This document shows positions 13,371 to 26,472 of a stretch of 64,000 nt of DNA, in pieces. Under the pieces are notes generated by a model. That model had not been told where the DNA came from and made no database searches. It worked only from the letters and a program-made list of their open reading frames with translations. Every line of letters starts with the position of its first letter. The first letter of the stretch is position 1. The translations under genes were made by a program, and so were the position numbers. Origin of the DNA: Anarhynchus alexandrinus (Eukaryota; Chordata; Aves; Charadriiformes; Charadriidae); assembly GCA_008711295.1 (NCBI GenBank), contig VUYV01000073.1, forward strand, positions 1,736,996-1,800,995, in the 5' to 3' direction.

Positions 13371-16300
13371 AACACAACCTCTGAAGAAATCTGTGGAAGA
13401 AACCTGTGTGGGATGTAGGGAAGAGGCTGTTCTATAGTAGAAGCAATGTAAAGGAATATGCAAAAGCAGAATTAGAGACAAGAATATTTTTGTTCTTTTA
13501 CACAATAATGCAAGATACAATTACTGTGTTTTCCTACATCATTACATTCTCTTTCCACCTGTTACACTTTGGATGCCTTTAATGCACAGAAAGAGGTTTC
13601 AGAGTAAGTTAACTTCAATAGAAGGGAAACAAAGGACATCTCTGAATAATTTAGAGGGACGTTTATAGATCAGTGAGTCAGAGGTTTTGGACTTACAATA
13701 CTGAAACTAACACTAAAGCAAACAGACCCTGAATTACTTAATTACTAGCTTGTTAATATTTCATTCAGAACTTTAAGGAAAAAAATCTGTAATTAGTGCT
13801 AATAGTCATTGCAGGAAACTACAAACAAAGGCTTTCCGTTTCAGTTCATGGATTTCCCCACTGTGTGCACTCTCGCCTGACAAATCAAGTCCCTTTTACC
13901 TTGGGCTTTTCAACTGTAGAATTATGTACATAAAACTCTTTTATTGGAAGCAAACTAATGAAGTTGGTTTAACATATAAAAATACATTCTGAGATCATCA
14001 GGCAACAGGTTGCAGAGTTGGCATTGCCGTTACCTGGTTTTTCTTTCTCTGTTCTTCTCTCTTTTCAGTGCTGCCTATTCATCCAGAGAAAAGCCTTTAT
14101 GAATTTATTTTTTCCTGGCTGGAATTGTTAGTGACGTTGGCTGGCACTAGAATGGGTTTATGATGTTACTTGTAATGCTGTTACATCAGGTGAAAAGCAA
14201 ACCAAATGTTTTCAGCTGTATTTGTTAAAGAACTAATCCTATTTCAGTCCTAGGCCTCAGACAGGGGAGGACGGCAGCTCAAACACAACTCTAGCACTTG
14301 AGCAGAGCGCTCAGATTAGGTTCTGAATTCTGGAGAATTTAAGAATCGGCCCGTGCAGAGGTCTTTGCATCCACAGCTTTATGACGAGGGTTTTTTTGGA
14401 GAGGTCATCTGATTAGAAAACTCAAGAGGCTTTTCTTGGTTTTGCTTGACTTAGCTCTTGCAGGCTAACTGGGTGAAGTCATTTTGCAAAATAGGAATGA
14501 AGACTAAATATTGTCATTCCTTTATTTTGTTATTGCTCTACTGTACAATAATACAGTGTATGAGCAAAGCCATGAAAAGTGTGCTCATATACAGCGGGCA
14601 TTCCCAGATTTCCTGTCATTCAGGGCTTTGGCAGGACCAACTGTCAAACCATTAATTATCTCCTGTTGTCAGCACTCACCATTCAAATTTGTAATCCTGT
14701 TTAGTTGATAGTAAAACAGAAACTAGGATAAAATCCTTATTGATTTGTCTAGAAACACTGCTGCCCAAACAGACCAACGAGTTCGTGGGTTTGTCAGACC
14801 ACATCTGGCAAAATCCATAAAATCCTCTGCAGCCAGTTGTGATTCTTACAAGTCCGTGAGTATTGTCCATTCCCCTGCCTCATGATTGCTGCAATCTGTT
14901 GGCCCACCCCACATCCATTACCATCATGCCCTGGGAAATCTGGCTTCTTAACTTTGCAGATTCATTAATAACAAGGAATGGAAAGGAAGGAGGGATTTGC
15001 AATGAAAGGTAAAGCAGTAAGAATGCCTCTATAGCCTCATTTACCGACAAATTTGTGCCATTGATAGATTAGCCCTTACTTACCTTTCTTTTAGAGGACT
15101 GACCTCATCAGCTGGCAGGCACCATGAAACCATTTGCAGTGTCTGAGCCACAATTAACTTCCCTATCGTGCCCCTTCCATTCTGTAACTCCACAATGATC
15201 AAGAAGACCTGCATGCTTAGGTTTTAGATTATAGGTCAGATTATGCTGAACGTCTTTAATTGCTTTTAAAGAAGGAGGAAAAAAGCTTTCCGTGATTTAA
15301 GCCTCAAAGCCAGTTAGGCTTTGAAGTTTAAGGCAAACTGTTAAAGAAAGGGAGGGAGTTCAAGCCAGCTCAATGCCGTAAAGGCAGTTGAGAAGTGAGT
15401 TAGGGCAGTTGACTTTCACTACAGCAGTTGCTTTGATCAAAGCTAATTTTTGAAAGACTGCGTTAAGTCAGCAGCCATTAATCTTTTTGTTGTGATGTAT
15501 TATCAGTAATGGGAAAAAAAAAGATTATTTTCCTTCTAATTGAAATCTTAGAAGGATGAAAAGTACAATGAAAAATCGCTGACGTGGCTTTTGCAGCTTT
15601 TTCCCCAACACATCTTTGCTTTATTATTTTGATTTTATAGCACTGCTGAGTACATTTTTGTGGTTGTTGTTTGGCTTTTCTCGGCTTTGTGTTTTATATT
15701 ATTGCAGTGTTTCATCACGGCATTTATCAGCTCCCTCACTTAAGTGGTTCTGGCAGTCACCTGAAACTCATCCTGTGTCATTAGCTACAAAAATGAAGGT
15801 TGAGTCAGCAGGGTTGTGAACTCCAGTCTCAGCAATCGGGTGTAAGAATGCCTCCTCAAAATGGCGAGGTTTTAAAAATCGTTATAGTTTGACTTTTTTT
15901 GTCAGCCTGTATTTGAAAATTCAAAGTTCTTGCTTTCTTATATAATACAAATACAAAAGCTGAACATTTTCTTTAAAAAAAATAAGATGGTGTTCTGCTG
16001 TAAGAGACTTGTGTGATTTCAAGATCTGGCACTCTTTTAAAAATACTATTACACAGACCATAGAAAAGCTACAATGAGCAAGACTGAGCTCCCTCCTCTG
16101 GCTCGACCCTTTGCTTTGTAGGAGACTTGGTTGATGACAAACCATTCAGTCTAGTGAAGAGGATGGGGATTGTAGGAATTTTTATTTCCTGTACGTCCCG
16201 TAAGCCTCTGTATGTTCTAGTATCAGATTTATGAGTAACTAGGAATTGCCTCTGAAATGTATGAAGAAAAAAAATTCACTACTTTTTGTAAATATGTCCT

Positions 16301-19300
16301 AGGCAAAAACTGAAACACATGTTAAATATAGGAGATTAAAAGCAAATTTGCTTAGTTCTGGTCTTAGTTTATGCGCACATTGTCTCTGTACAATCTTAAC
16401 ATTTTCAAGTATTAATAGGATTTCTAGATGTTGAAAACATTTATAAATTTATAATCTTGCTCCCTACCCCCCACCTTTCTAAGAATGCTTGCATAGCATG
16501 TTTAATAATTTACATATCACTTAGATACCAGTATTTGATAAAGTCAGTATGCCGAATTCGGCTTCCAGTGTTATGTGTTTCTTTGTTTGCCAACTACAGT
16601 GAAGAATACGAAGTAAAATTTTGATCATATCTTTCTTAATGTTGTTATTCAGCAACGTTCTGAGGCAAAGAAATTTGAACCATGGGGAAAGCAGAGCAGC
16701 TAACAAACCAGTTTGGGCTTTGTTAGGCAGTGGAGTAGACATATGAATATATTACATACGATTATCATAAAATTATGGCCTGGAAATTGAACAGTCATGC
16801 TGCTGCATTTCAGACAGTACATTTATAATAAGCTGTAATAAAGTAAACATTTTGAATGGATATAAGAAGAGGCGTTACTTGCGATCACGAATGTACGTTC
16901 AATTCATGCTTTTGAAGCTCAATTTAGCAAAGCAAACAAATTTCCTTGCAGTGTTAACACAGTTGTTCTCAGTGGTGAATTTCGATTCATGGGGAAAAAA
17001 CTTTAAGCGTATAAAACCGGCTGTTTGGGATCTAAGTGGAAGAAAAGAATATGATTCATAATGGCTGTAATTTGAAAGCTGCGTGTTGTTACAAGTAAAA
17101 GTGGGTTTAAAAGAGTCACTTGCAATTACTCGCTACTTTGGATTCTAGTTTAAATTTCTTTTGGTTTATTCTGGTATCATTTGGCGTTTTTCTGAAAGAG
17201 TCTAAAATGACGGTTTCTAAGAACATTTCAGAAGCCAGATAGGCGATGACTAGAATTAGGTTTAGGGCCCGATACTGGTAACATTAGTGTGGGCTAATTG
17301 GTCTTATGAAGCTGCTCAGAGGTATATGACTTACAAGGATAAGAGTTTGTAGAGCTGGGACCTGCATGAATAGCGATCGGATACTGTCTGACTCGTAAAA
17401 GTAGTTTTCATCAGACAAGACAGAAGGACTGCTGGGAAGCCCCTGATAGCCCAGCCCCGGGGAGTCTCCCTGTAACCCCTCCCCGGCGAAGTGACAGCAA
17501 GCGACAGAACACCTTGTAGGGTATAAGAATTACAGATAAAATGAGATTAATTTAGACTCCTGCAGTAGCAATAGTTTGGGTACAAAGAAAAGATGAAAAA
17601 CAGTCATATGGGAAAGTACACTGTAAAATCTATGTGTGATAAACACAAACATTTGTCAAGGGAGCCATCGTTATAGAGGTGAAGTCCAACATGTGAAAGG
17701 CAGAAAATGTCAGAAAAACTCTTCATCCTATTCTGACATAGTCATCTAGGTTATCTTTCATTTATTTTGAGGTATAGAAATAGCGTTGCCAAAGGTTGTA
17801 AAATAGTGATAGCATTGCTTTGTCTCCGGAAGATTTGTTTGTGTTTCTACTGATAAATTATTAAAGAGATCTCAGCTGCCCTGTGTCACAGGATTTCTTG
17901 GTAGCAGGAGTGTAAGTACCTGAGGGGTAATTAAGATCGGGTTTAGAGAACCTAATGGGGGGTAAATGCTTTCCCTGTTGTGTGACCACAAACCATCTCT
18001 CTCTGTTTCCCCATTTGCAAACTGAGAATAATAAGCCTTATGAAATTCATAATTTATGAATGAGCTAAATGGTGTTTTCAAAGTATTTTCTTTACTACTG
18101 ATGAATAACTCTTGTCTCTGGATCTTTGCGTCTTAGCATGCAGTGCTCTCGGTTTGGGGCTGGCTCCTTTTTGCAAAAGCAGTCTGAGTGGATAAAACAC
18201 AAATGAGGGCTAAGACTGGCTTTCACAAGCTAGCTCATGTCAAGTAGAAATACAGTCCTCAAAATATAGCAGGCTTTGGGTGAAACGTTTCCTCCCAGAA
18301 TAATTTCTACGTTATGATTACGGCTTTTTCTGTCAACTTGCACTGTATATCCTTGCTCCATCTTCGTCTCCTGTACAGTTGCTTACCTTCCTGATGGAGG
18401 GTTGCTTTTTTCAGAAACCTCCAGTGGCTTCCTTGTCCTTCACTGAAAGGATTTTTTTTTTTTGCTTATTTGTTTTTGCATAACCTGTTGAACAGTTCTG
18501 TGCATTTTATTACTTTGCTTGCATCTGCCTGTTTTTTCTTTGCTACTTTGACAAACACCCTCAAATTTCAGTATGGACCCCAAGGATTATTAGTGGCACA
18601 ATTATTCTTGGTCTGCCAAACCCAAGGTGGGTGTTTCTGGCCTCTGCAAAGTTATCCCAGATGCTTGCAGTGAACCATTTGTTCGTACCTCTTCCTACAA
18701 ATTCATGAACTGTAGAGCAGGTGAAGTTCTGTTTGCACCAAATACGCACCCTCTCTACAGTAAGTTCACACTGACGCTTGCTTTGAGAGCTCTGTTACTG
18801 CTCTCTTACTGCCTGGGCGTTTACTGCAGTTCCCCCATCCCCTAGAGTTTCTTCCTCTTTCATCAGCACATGCTGAGGGTCAGAATTATTTGAGCTGCTT
18901 TTTTAATACGACTTTGTTTAGAACTCATCGCAGTGGAGGTATGCCAGGTTCATGAGTCCTCAGCACAGAATTCTTCCGTTTCTCAGTTTTTACAGAAGAT
19001 GTACAGGGAGACCTTTTTTCTTTAATCCACAGACCTGCGATGATTAGAGTGCCTGGGCAAGGGATATCGATCTAGGAGGACAATCATTTATTACTTTGTT
19101 TCATTTAGCTGTTCAAGATGTGTATGGACCCTCGGATCTCTGCTTCCCATTCTTGACGATGATTAAAAGAAAATAGGTTTTTGAAAAGCTTTAAAGTTCC
19201 CTCAGGAGTTAGATGGAGGTGGCAAAGTCTAGCAGGAAGGTCAACTGCTCTTTGAGTACTGTAGATGCCTGAGTTATAAAGCCCAAAAGTTTTCAAAGAG

Positions 19301-19890
19301 TTTGTTGGTTTGCTGTGGCTGAGCAGGTTTTCCTATTGAGTGAAACGGAAAGTATAGAAAAAGAGTATCTTGAAGAGTGTGCATAATCCAGCAAAGCATT
19401 TGTGCAAACACAGATATATTTCCACATTTCTCTTAGCAGTTACCAGTTATCTGTTTTGTTGTAGATACCAGTGTTCTCCTGAGAATCCCAAACAAAGCTC
19501 AGAAAAACATGGGTTTCTTACAGATAGTTCAGATGGTGTTGCAAGGTCAGGTGTACAGGAGACCTCCCAGGATACATTTAGAAATCTATTTCCAGCTGGC
19601 ACTGAAAGTCATTAAACTTGTAATATCACTGATAAGAGGAAGGCTTTTTATTTCTGATGTTTCCATCAGTCAGTTGTCAGGAAAACCCCAGGACTCCAAC
19701 CCACTCTATGTATTAGAAAATGGTATCCATATTTGAAATTACTACGTGTAAGAATGAGAGATTCTTTGAGAAAATACTATACATTAAAAAGAAAGAATAA
19801 ATCATGAACTGTGAGAGCTAGACACTGGGAGTCAAAAACACAAAAAAAATCCAGTTTAAAAAAGCCCTACTCTTAGGATTTTGAAACATG
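13371..19890 (+). other. RNGTT: RNGTT intron; non-coding, possible conserved patch near 15.2-15.6 kb
   Basis: I see no exon here. The stretch at roughly 15230-15600 looks unlike decayed repeat: it has several short AT-rich transcription-factor-like words and no transposon match that I recognise. It is the part I would align across birds first. All open frames are under 80 codons and unremarkable. Confidence 0.45.
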
Positions 19891-19966
19891 ATTTTTCTTT
19901 TTGTTTTTTTTTTTTTTTTTTTTTTGAATTTTTTTTTTTTTTTTTTTGTTTTTTTTTTTTTTTTTT
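19891..19966. repeat. Long interrupted poly-T tract
   Basis: Three T runs of about 22 (19904-19925), 19 (19929-19947) and 18 (19949-19966) bases are separated only by GAA and G. A T tract can be the antisense poly(A) tail of a retrocopy inserted on the minus strand. However, the flank to the right (19967 onward) resembles no gene or SINE I know, so a simple-sequence origin is more likely. Confidence 0.9.
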
Positions 19967-22900
19967 CCATGAATTTCCAGTGCTCGTTGTTAGCATTGTG
20001 GTTTAATTTGGTATGAACAAAAATGTTAAAATTTTTATATTTCTTAATGTTCCTTTCCAGGAATGAGATCTCAAAATTGGAGCATTTCCATTTCCTATGT
20101 ACACAAGAAGCAGCATAGTTACACTTAGAAGGCTTCTTTAATGTTAAATAAACATGTCAACTGCATTGTGTTTACCCAAGCTGATAACCATTTGTTGGGT
20201 AATATATTACTTAAAAGGAAACACAATCAGTATGTTTAATTTAGCAACAGAATTGATTACCAGTGCTCTTGTTTTACTTTTGACAAATCTATGTTTTTGA
20301 TAAAATAATCTCTTGAATCATATTTAAAAAAATGGATATTAAGCTACACTACAAAATCTGTCTTGGCTTGAACAAAAATGTGAGGCAGATTATTTAACTG
20401 ATTAACTTTTGCCTGTTGACAGTATTACTATTTGTGGCCCTGTGTACACTAATGGTATGAACAGGCATTTAATAACCATTTCTTACATTTTTACAGTTCT
20501 TTGAGAAGTTTTACTGTGGAAAACATGAGGTACTTTATATGAATGGGGAAAAAAGTTCTTTAAAACCATCTGAACGGAGAATTAGGAAGAAGCACTGACG
20601 GAACAACTTGGGATCTGTATTAGGTGCTGCATTGTGCCCTTAAAGTGTTGGAGGCTCTGATAACTACGTGGCTGCTGACTCTCTAGGATGTTCCTAATCA
20701 AATCATTAGAATTTAATATATTCATGTCCTCATCTGTAATCACGTGTAAGAGTGCTTTCCCAGGATAGTCCTTGCCCATACGCACATTCCTCTGGGAAGG
20801 TGGGCATGCACTAAAATCATGCACTTTGAAGCTTTGTTTTAGGTGTATTCTCAAAATAAATGGGAGCCCTATTTCTCACACCTTATTTCCTCTCAATTGC
20901 CTTGGTTTGACATGAATGAAGGTCCTTGGAGTTTTCTTGTCACCTTTAAGTCTTCAGTCTTCAAAAAGATCTCATTTTGAGTTTGACTTATCGTTATATC
21001 TTCAGAAGCTGGTATTTTGTTACTGCTGCTTCATTTTTTCTGTCTCCATCCTGTTCCTTCAGGAAGTCTTGACCCCTCTTTGTTTCCTCTAATTCCCATG
21101 TAATTGTTCTTTTTGTTCCCTGACTGTTGTCATTACTTCTCCCTGGTCTTCAGATGTTGCCCTTACTGCTATGGAATCATAGTACCAGTGGGCAGGTTAA
21201 TTCGCTCTGTCATCTAGGACATTCCACATTGCTTGAGAAGTTTAGAAATAAAGTCTGTAGTACTTTGCAGTTGTGGGCAGTCACGGCATTTGAGAGTAAC
21301 GCAGAAATCAGTATTTGAGATGTACCATTGTGCTAGAGAGGCTTTGTTTCCTAAACTGTCATTTGTGGCTGAATGTATCCAGTAGCGTCAGGACAAGGAG
21401 CTCGCAGATGTCATATTTTTCAGACAGTTCTTAGAAAAATATGGTTTAATTTTTGCAAGATGGCTGGTGAGAGAAGGTGTGGGCTCCAGTTCTCCTGCAG
21501 TAGGAGACTGGGAAGCAACCAAAAGGTTTATCTCTCATGAACACACAGCTGATCATTTATTTTGGGATGTGCTGCTTTCACTTGTTTGCTTTGGCTGTGA
21601 GAATGGATCCTAATGGAGAAAAGTTAGTTATGATATGAGAGAGAGGAATAATTACTTTCCAGGCCTTATATGGCAGCTCGAAACTTTTCTCCCCTCCAGG
21701 CATTGGAACTTGTGTTTTAAAAAAGAAAACAGTTTGTGTACTTGAGCGTATCAAAAAGGAATGCCTTCATTGCACATACCAGCCATAAAAAGAAAAGGCA
21801 GATTCTTCTTAGAAAATAGAAAGCCATTACATTTAGAATCTATCTTGTCTGTGTGTTATGGTTCCTTTTTTCAATTCTGTATTTACAAATAAAGATCTTT
21901 TTAATTTCAAAAGATTTCCACTGCTGCTTTTGCTCATTTGTTCTCTCATGGAAGTTAACATTTTCTGCGTCTACTAGTACAATCATTTCTTCTGGGATCT
22001 TAGAAATAGGCTGATGACAAGGAATAAGCAATAGAAAGAGGTGAATTGAAGAATGATTTTCCTTCTCTAAATGTTTGGTAATAGAGGGGAAAGTGCAACA
22101 AAAAGGCATTTAAAGAGAGAAAGGATTTGAAATAGAATGTGTTAAGATTTTGCTTACAAACATCACTTTCTTTAAAGGGGATTATTTACTGAGCTAAAAT
22201 AATTTCAATTGCTTTGAAAAAAATACACGTATGGAAACATAGGGCTTCTTTCAGTCGAGTCTTCATTTATCTAAAAGCTTACCTCCTTTTTTGCTTCTAA
22301 AGAACTTGAATACAGATAAGGTAGATGCGTTTGTAAAGTTTAAGCTTGTAGGCATGATTTCCAAAATACTAACTTAATTACCTTAAAATCTAAGTTTTCA
22401 TTGTTAATACCTCTTACGTAAAGTAGCAGCTTGCCCAGGAACTTCATTCTCCTTTGGGATTAAGGGTGATGAGACTAATGTTTGAGTGAAGTCTTCACAG
22501 AAAATATGTATGCTTCACATAAATGAAAGAATGACTCAACAGGTGGAATGATGGACCAGCCTGATGATCAGGTGCACTGTGGAGAACAGGCAGAAAAGCT
22601 TTAGCCACTGGTAGTCAGCAGACGTAGTGCAGGCATGTTCATAGGGCTAGAGCTAGCTGCATTCAATGTAAATGGTTTCTCCTCTTTTTCAGCTGGATAT
22701 ATTGTTTTTTTCACATTTTGCTCTAAATTAACATAAAATGTGGCTGCATATAAACACACTGTTGTGATTCATCTCAAAATGGCTCCGTTATTCTGCCAGG
22801 CGAGATAATTTGAGATGGGTTAGATATTTCACATTTTTTAATATATTTTGAATTTCTTTCAGAACATAAGGGATGGAAGGAGAGTGGAAAATGGGACGTC

Positions 22901-25300
22901 TCCTAAACCTTAACTGTTATCATTCTTAGAAAAAGGAATAAACTTACCCCACCAAAGTTTTTCCTAGCGAATAGCCCAGATGATGGTGGCAGTGGGAAGC
23001 CTTTCTCAGCAGAGAGAGGAAAACAACTGTCATCTTCATGCAATCTGACATTCTTAGGCAATGGTCTTGTGTTAAATCCAGTCTTATTTAATAATGACCT
23101 TTTGCTGAAATTGGGATGCCTACTTTTTTCCAATCATATCTTATAATCTAGCTTCCTTCCAAGAGGAAGCTCATCTATATTTTTGGGAAGTGATTTCTGT
23201 TGGGCGCGTAGGCTGGTTCCTGATAACTATGCAGTCAGGAACAGCGAGTGCTTCTGCTGAGGAACAACTTCCTACATCTTGAAAGGAAAGTAGTGGACAG
23301 GTTGTTGTTCATCCTTGCCCAGGACACAGTTGTGGCCCAGACCAGAGATACTGTTCTGATGCACACCACCTCTGACAGCCCCATGTCCGAGATGTGATCC
23401 TCTGGGCTTCTAATTCTGACTGGCTGTCCAAAAAATAGGCTAGGGAATAAATATTTAATTAAGGGAGGCTCCATGGAGTCCTTAGTGTGGTGGGAGTTTC
23501 TGTCTTCAAATTGCTGAATGCTGGTTTAAGGCGTTGTATCAACAGTATGGCAGAAGCATTGGCACTGTACCAAAAGCATTGCTGCTGCTGAGGATAAGCA
23601 TTTCGGCTGAGAACTGCCATCATTCTGAAGGCACTTCTCCCGTTCCTGTGAAGCGCTAGCTAGAAGAAGTACCTCTCAGGAAGAGAAATGGTGGTGCATT
23701 ATTCAGATACTCCTATGGACTGTAATACTTAAGGGGGATAAGGAGGGATGAACCCCATACCGCAAAGGGAGAATTGAGAAGACGCTGCTTTGAGCAGCTC
23801 AGAATGAATTCCCAGAGGGAAGGAAATTCAAGACAGTTAAATTTGAAAGTTTCCCTGTCCAGCTTTGAAGCTGAAAGACCAGAAAGCAGCATGCAAGTGG
23901 TAGGTAGATGTAAGGTGTGAATTATGGATACAAGGATTGCTGTGGGCTTGTTCAATCCTGTGCATAAACAACACCTATTTAGAAGTCTACTAAGGTGCAA
24001 TAGTAGAAGAGTATTTTTAAAGCTGAAATGTGTATTTTACTCAGAGTACTTGTAGTCTTGATCAAAAGCCCAGCAGTTCCTAAAATGTTCATTAGTATTA
24101 CAATAGGTGCATTTAAAAGACTGAGGTCACTTAACAAAGTATAGGGAAGAGTAGGTGCTGTATTTTTTCCTTTGTAAAATAATTGCTACAACTTTCAATT
24201 GTTAAAAGACTATGATCACCAGTTTTCTAATGGGAAGATTCATTTATGTCAGTGCTTTGGCAGGTGTTCATATTTTGTGGGAAGATCTATCTTCCAGATT
24301 GCTAATGAATGGCCAAGCAAGTATCTAGATAGTTAATAATACTGCTTAATTGCCACAGTCAGATAAAGCTGCCATCTAATTTATTGCTATTCTGAGCATC
24401 TGAACACTAGAAGAATGATAAACCATGAGAAAGCCGTATGAGCTGGTTGGTTAGTTGAAGTCATTGCCTGCAGTTTTATACGTTTCTCTCTCTAGCAGGT
24501 GATCCTTCTAACATTTCCCGGCTTTGGCAGAGAATCAGACACACAGTCATACCCCCTGCTGCCCCTGCTTCCACTAGGCAGCTGTTTTCAAAGTAATATA
24601 CCTTCCCAAGGCACTACGCAGCCAAGAGTTTCTTCCTGGGTTTATGTATCCATAGAGTGCTAGAAAAGGATGTTGTGTTTTCCTGCGTACGCCTAATGGA
24701 ACATAAATACGTCCACAAATGTGTGTCAGTCAAACATCTGGACTGTATATAGCTTTTCAATGTGGATGGAAAGAAGTGACGTGCTGTGCAGAGCATACTG
24801 CAAAGGAAAATTTTGCTGGTCTGGGCAATCGGTTGATTCCATCCAAGTGATCATCGGCAGATGCAAACTTCACTTAAGGATTAAATGATTTTAGGAAAAA
24901 AGCTCTTTGTGGGTGATGGAAGGGATGAAGGAATAATGTGTGACACAGAAACGTGACTCTGACTCTGTCAGTCCTGCAGCAGGACAGGCCTCGGTTGTAA
25001 GCAGGTTTAACGAAATTGTCTTACAGTGCAATGTTCACTTGGCAAGTAAAATCCCAGGGCTCCCTATCTGGGAATGAACACAAGCATTCAGGGTAAATAC
25101 CAAGAAAAATGTTAGGATTCTGCTTATCAAATTAAGGATAAATCCTGTACCATGCAGTATAGGAGGACTCGGTCCATGCTCAGGACCTTTTCATGAGTTA
25201 ATTGCCTTGATCTGGGAATTAATGGAAAAGAGGTTCATGGGCTTTTCCACTGTATGTGCTATTAAGCTGTCTGGAGACAGTTATGGCCTTTTTCAAATCT
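19967..25300 (+). other. RNGTT: RNGTT intron, no recognised feature
   Basis: This is intronic sequence with only short open frames, none resembling a known protein. I found no CR1 3' end, LTR or RNA gene that I could name. Confidence 0.5.
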
Positions 25301-25309
25301 GCATCCCTC

Positions 25310-25640
25310 TGACAGTAGTAAATTCCCGTGTCACCGCTCAGGAGCGAGTAGACAACAGAGGTGAAAAATTATGCTAATGAATTGCAATAACCAGTCCCTT
25401 TTTATGAGAGCGCTTATGCGTAAGATCCTGAATCCAAAGTGTTATATTACCTTGTGCAGCTTTTTGTTGGTAAACTATAGCAAACTAAACGCAGCTAGCA
25501 GTTAAATACAGCTTTGTGCTTCTGAAGAGGTCCTTTGGAACAAAGTGAAGTATATGGGTAAAATTGTTAAAGCGTTAGATAAGGTTCTCAGGTTACCATG
25601 GTTACTTGAAAATTTTGCATTGTATCATAGATTAGGATGC
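25310..25640. promoter_or_regulatory. Candidate intronic regulatory element with RFX X-box-like site
   Basis: The segment has dense A/T-core words such as ATGCTAATGAATTGCAATAA near 25371. At 25592-25605 it holds GTTACCATGGTTAC, which fits the RFX X-box consensus GTNRCC-N2-RGYAAC at all but one position. It lies about 750 bases before the penultimate RNGTT exon. Function is inferred from motifs only and no conservation data were available. Confidence 0.3.
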
Positions 25641-26348
25641 ATAGGATGAAGTAGCCAAAACAACTAGGAAGTCCAATGCATATAAACTACATTTCCAAAC
25701 CACACAGCGTTGCCAAATAGAAAGACAAATAGCTCAGGATATTGGCTGCTGACAAATCTATGAATCAATAGAGAGGCCTGAAGGAGATTTAGAACATATG
25801 TGATTTGAAATCCCACATTATTTTGGAGTTACAATCTTAATTTTTAAAGACAAATGAAGGAAAAAAAAAAGAAAAGAAAAATCCTCAGTAATGTAAAGAG
25901 TGGAATGGTTTTCCATGAGCTGTTTCTGGTATTGAAATCTGACATTTGGCTTTGAGACCTTCAACAAAGACAGTTGATGAAACATGGATAATACATTTCG
26001 TGCACTTAGGCTGGCAGTAGCACTTACACTGGAAGCAGTTTATTCCCATGGAAACCTATTTGCATTTGGGCCAGAAGTGACTTTTTCCCCCCTCTGTTAG
26101 AGCTGCTGATGTTTTAGCATAATATAATTGCTGTATATTGACAGCAGATTTGAAAAGTATTTTTAAAATGTTGAGTAGCTGAGCATATGTATAATGGAGA
26201 TGTAGTCTGTGCAGTTTTTCTGTGTAGGATGGAGGCACGTTGCTGAAAAATGCAGGGCAGCTTTTGATCTTCTGCTATTTATCCCTAAAAGAAAGGAAAA
26301 AATGTGAATTAAAATATGTTTATCCCAAACAAATTTTTTTTTAAACAG

Positions 26349-26472
26349 GTGACAAAAGAACTGAAACAGTACGACAATAAAATTATAGAGTGCAAGTTTG
26401 AGAACAACAGCTGGGTCTTCATGAGACAGAGAATAGACAAAAGCTTTCCAAATGCCTACAGCACTGCCATGG
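26349..26472 (+). CDS. RNGTT: RNGTT penultimate coding exon (mRNA capping enzyme, motif VI)
   Basis: RNGTT is the nuclear enzyme that removes the 5' gamma-phosphate of nascent RNA polymerase II transcripts and adds the GMP cap. This exon encodes 41 complete codons plus one base, starting [20 protein letters not shown]. It covers the end of the C-terminal guanylyltransferase/OB-fold part. At 26424-26441 it contains R-Q-R-I-D-K followed by SFPNAY, which is nucleotidyltransferase motif VI (RxDKxxPN); its basic residues contact the GTP phosphates. The preceding AAACAG is the acceptor, with a T-run in front of it, and GTGAGT at 26473 is a strong donor. The phase is 0 in and 1 out, and joins correctly to the exon at 29331. 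Ile in place of the Thr I recall before the motif's Asp in mammals is conservative in position. The triphosphatase domain and the KxDG nucleotidyl-lysine lie outside the window. Confidence 0.95.
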
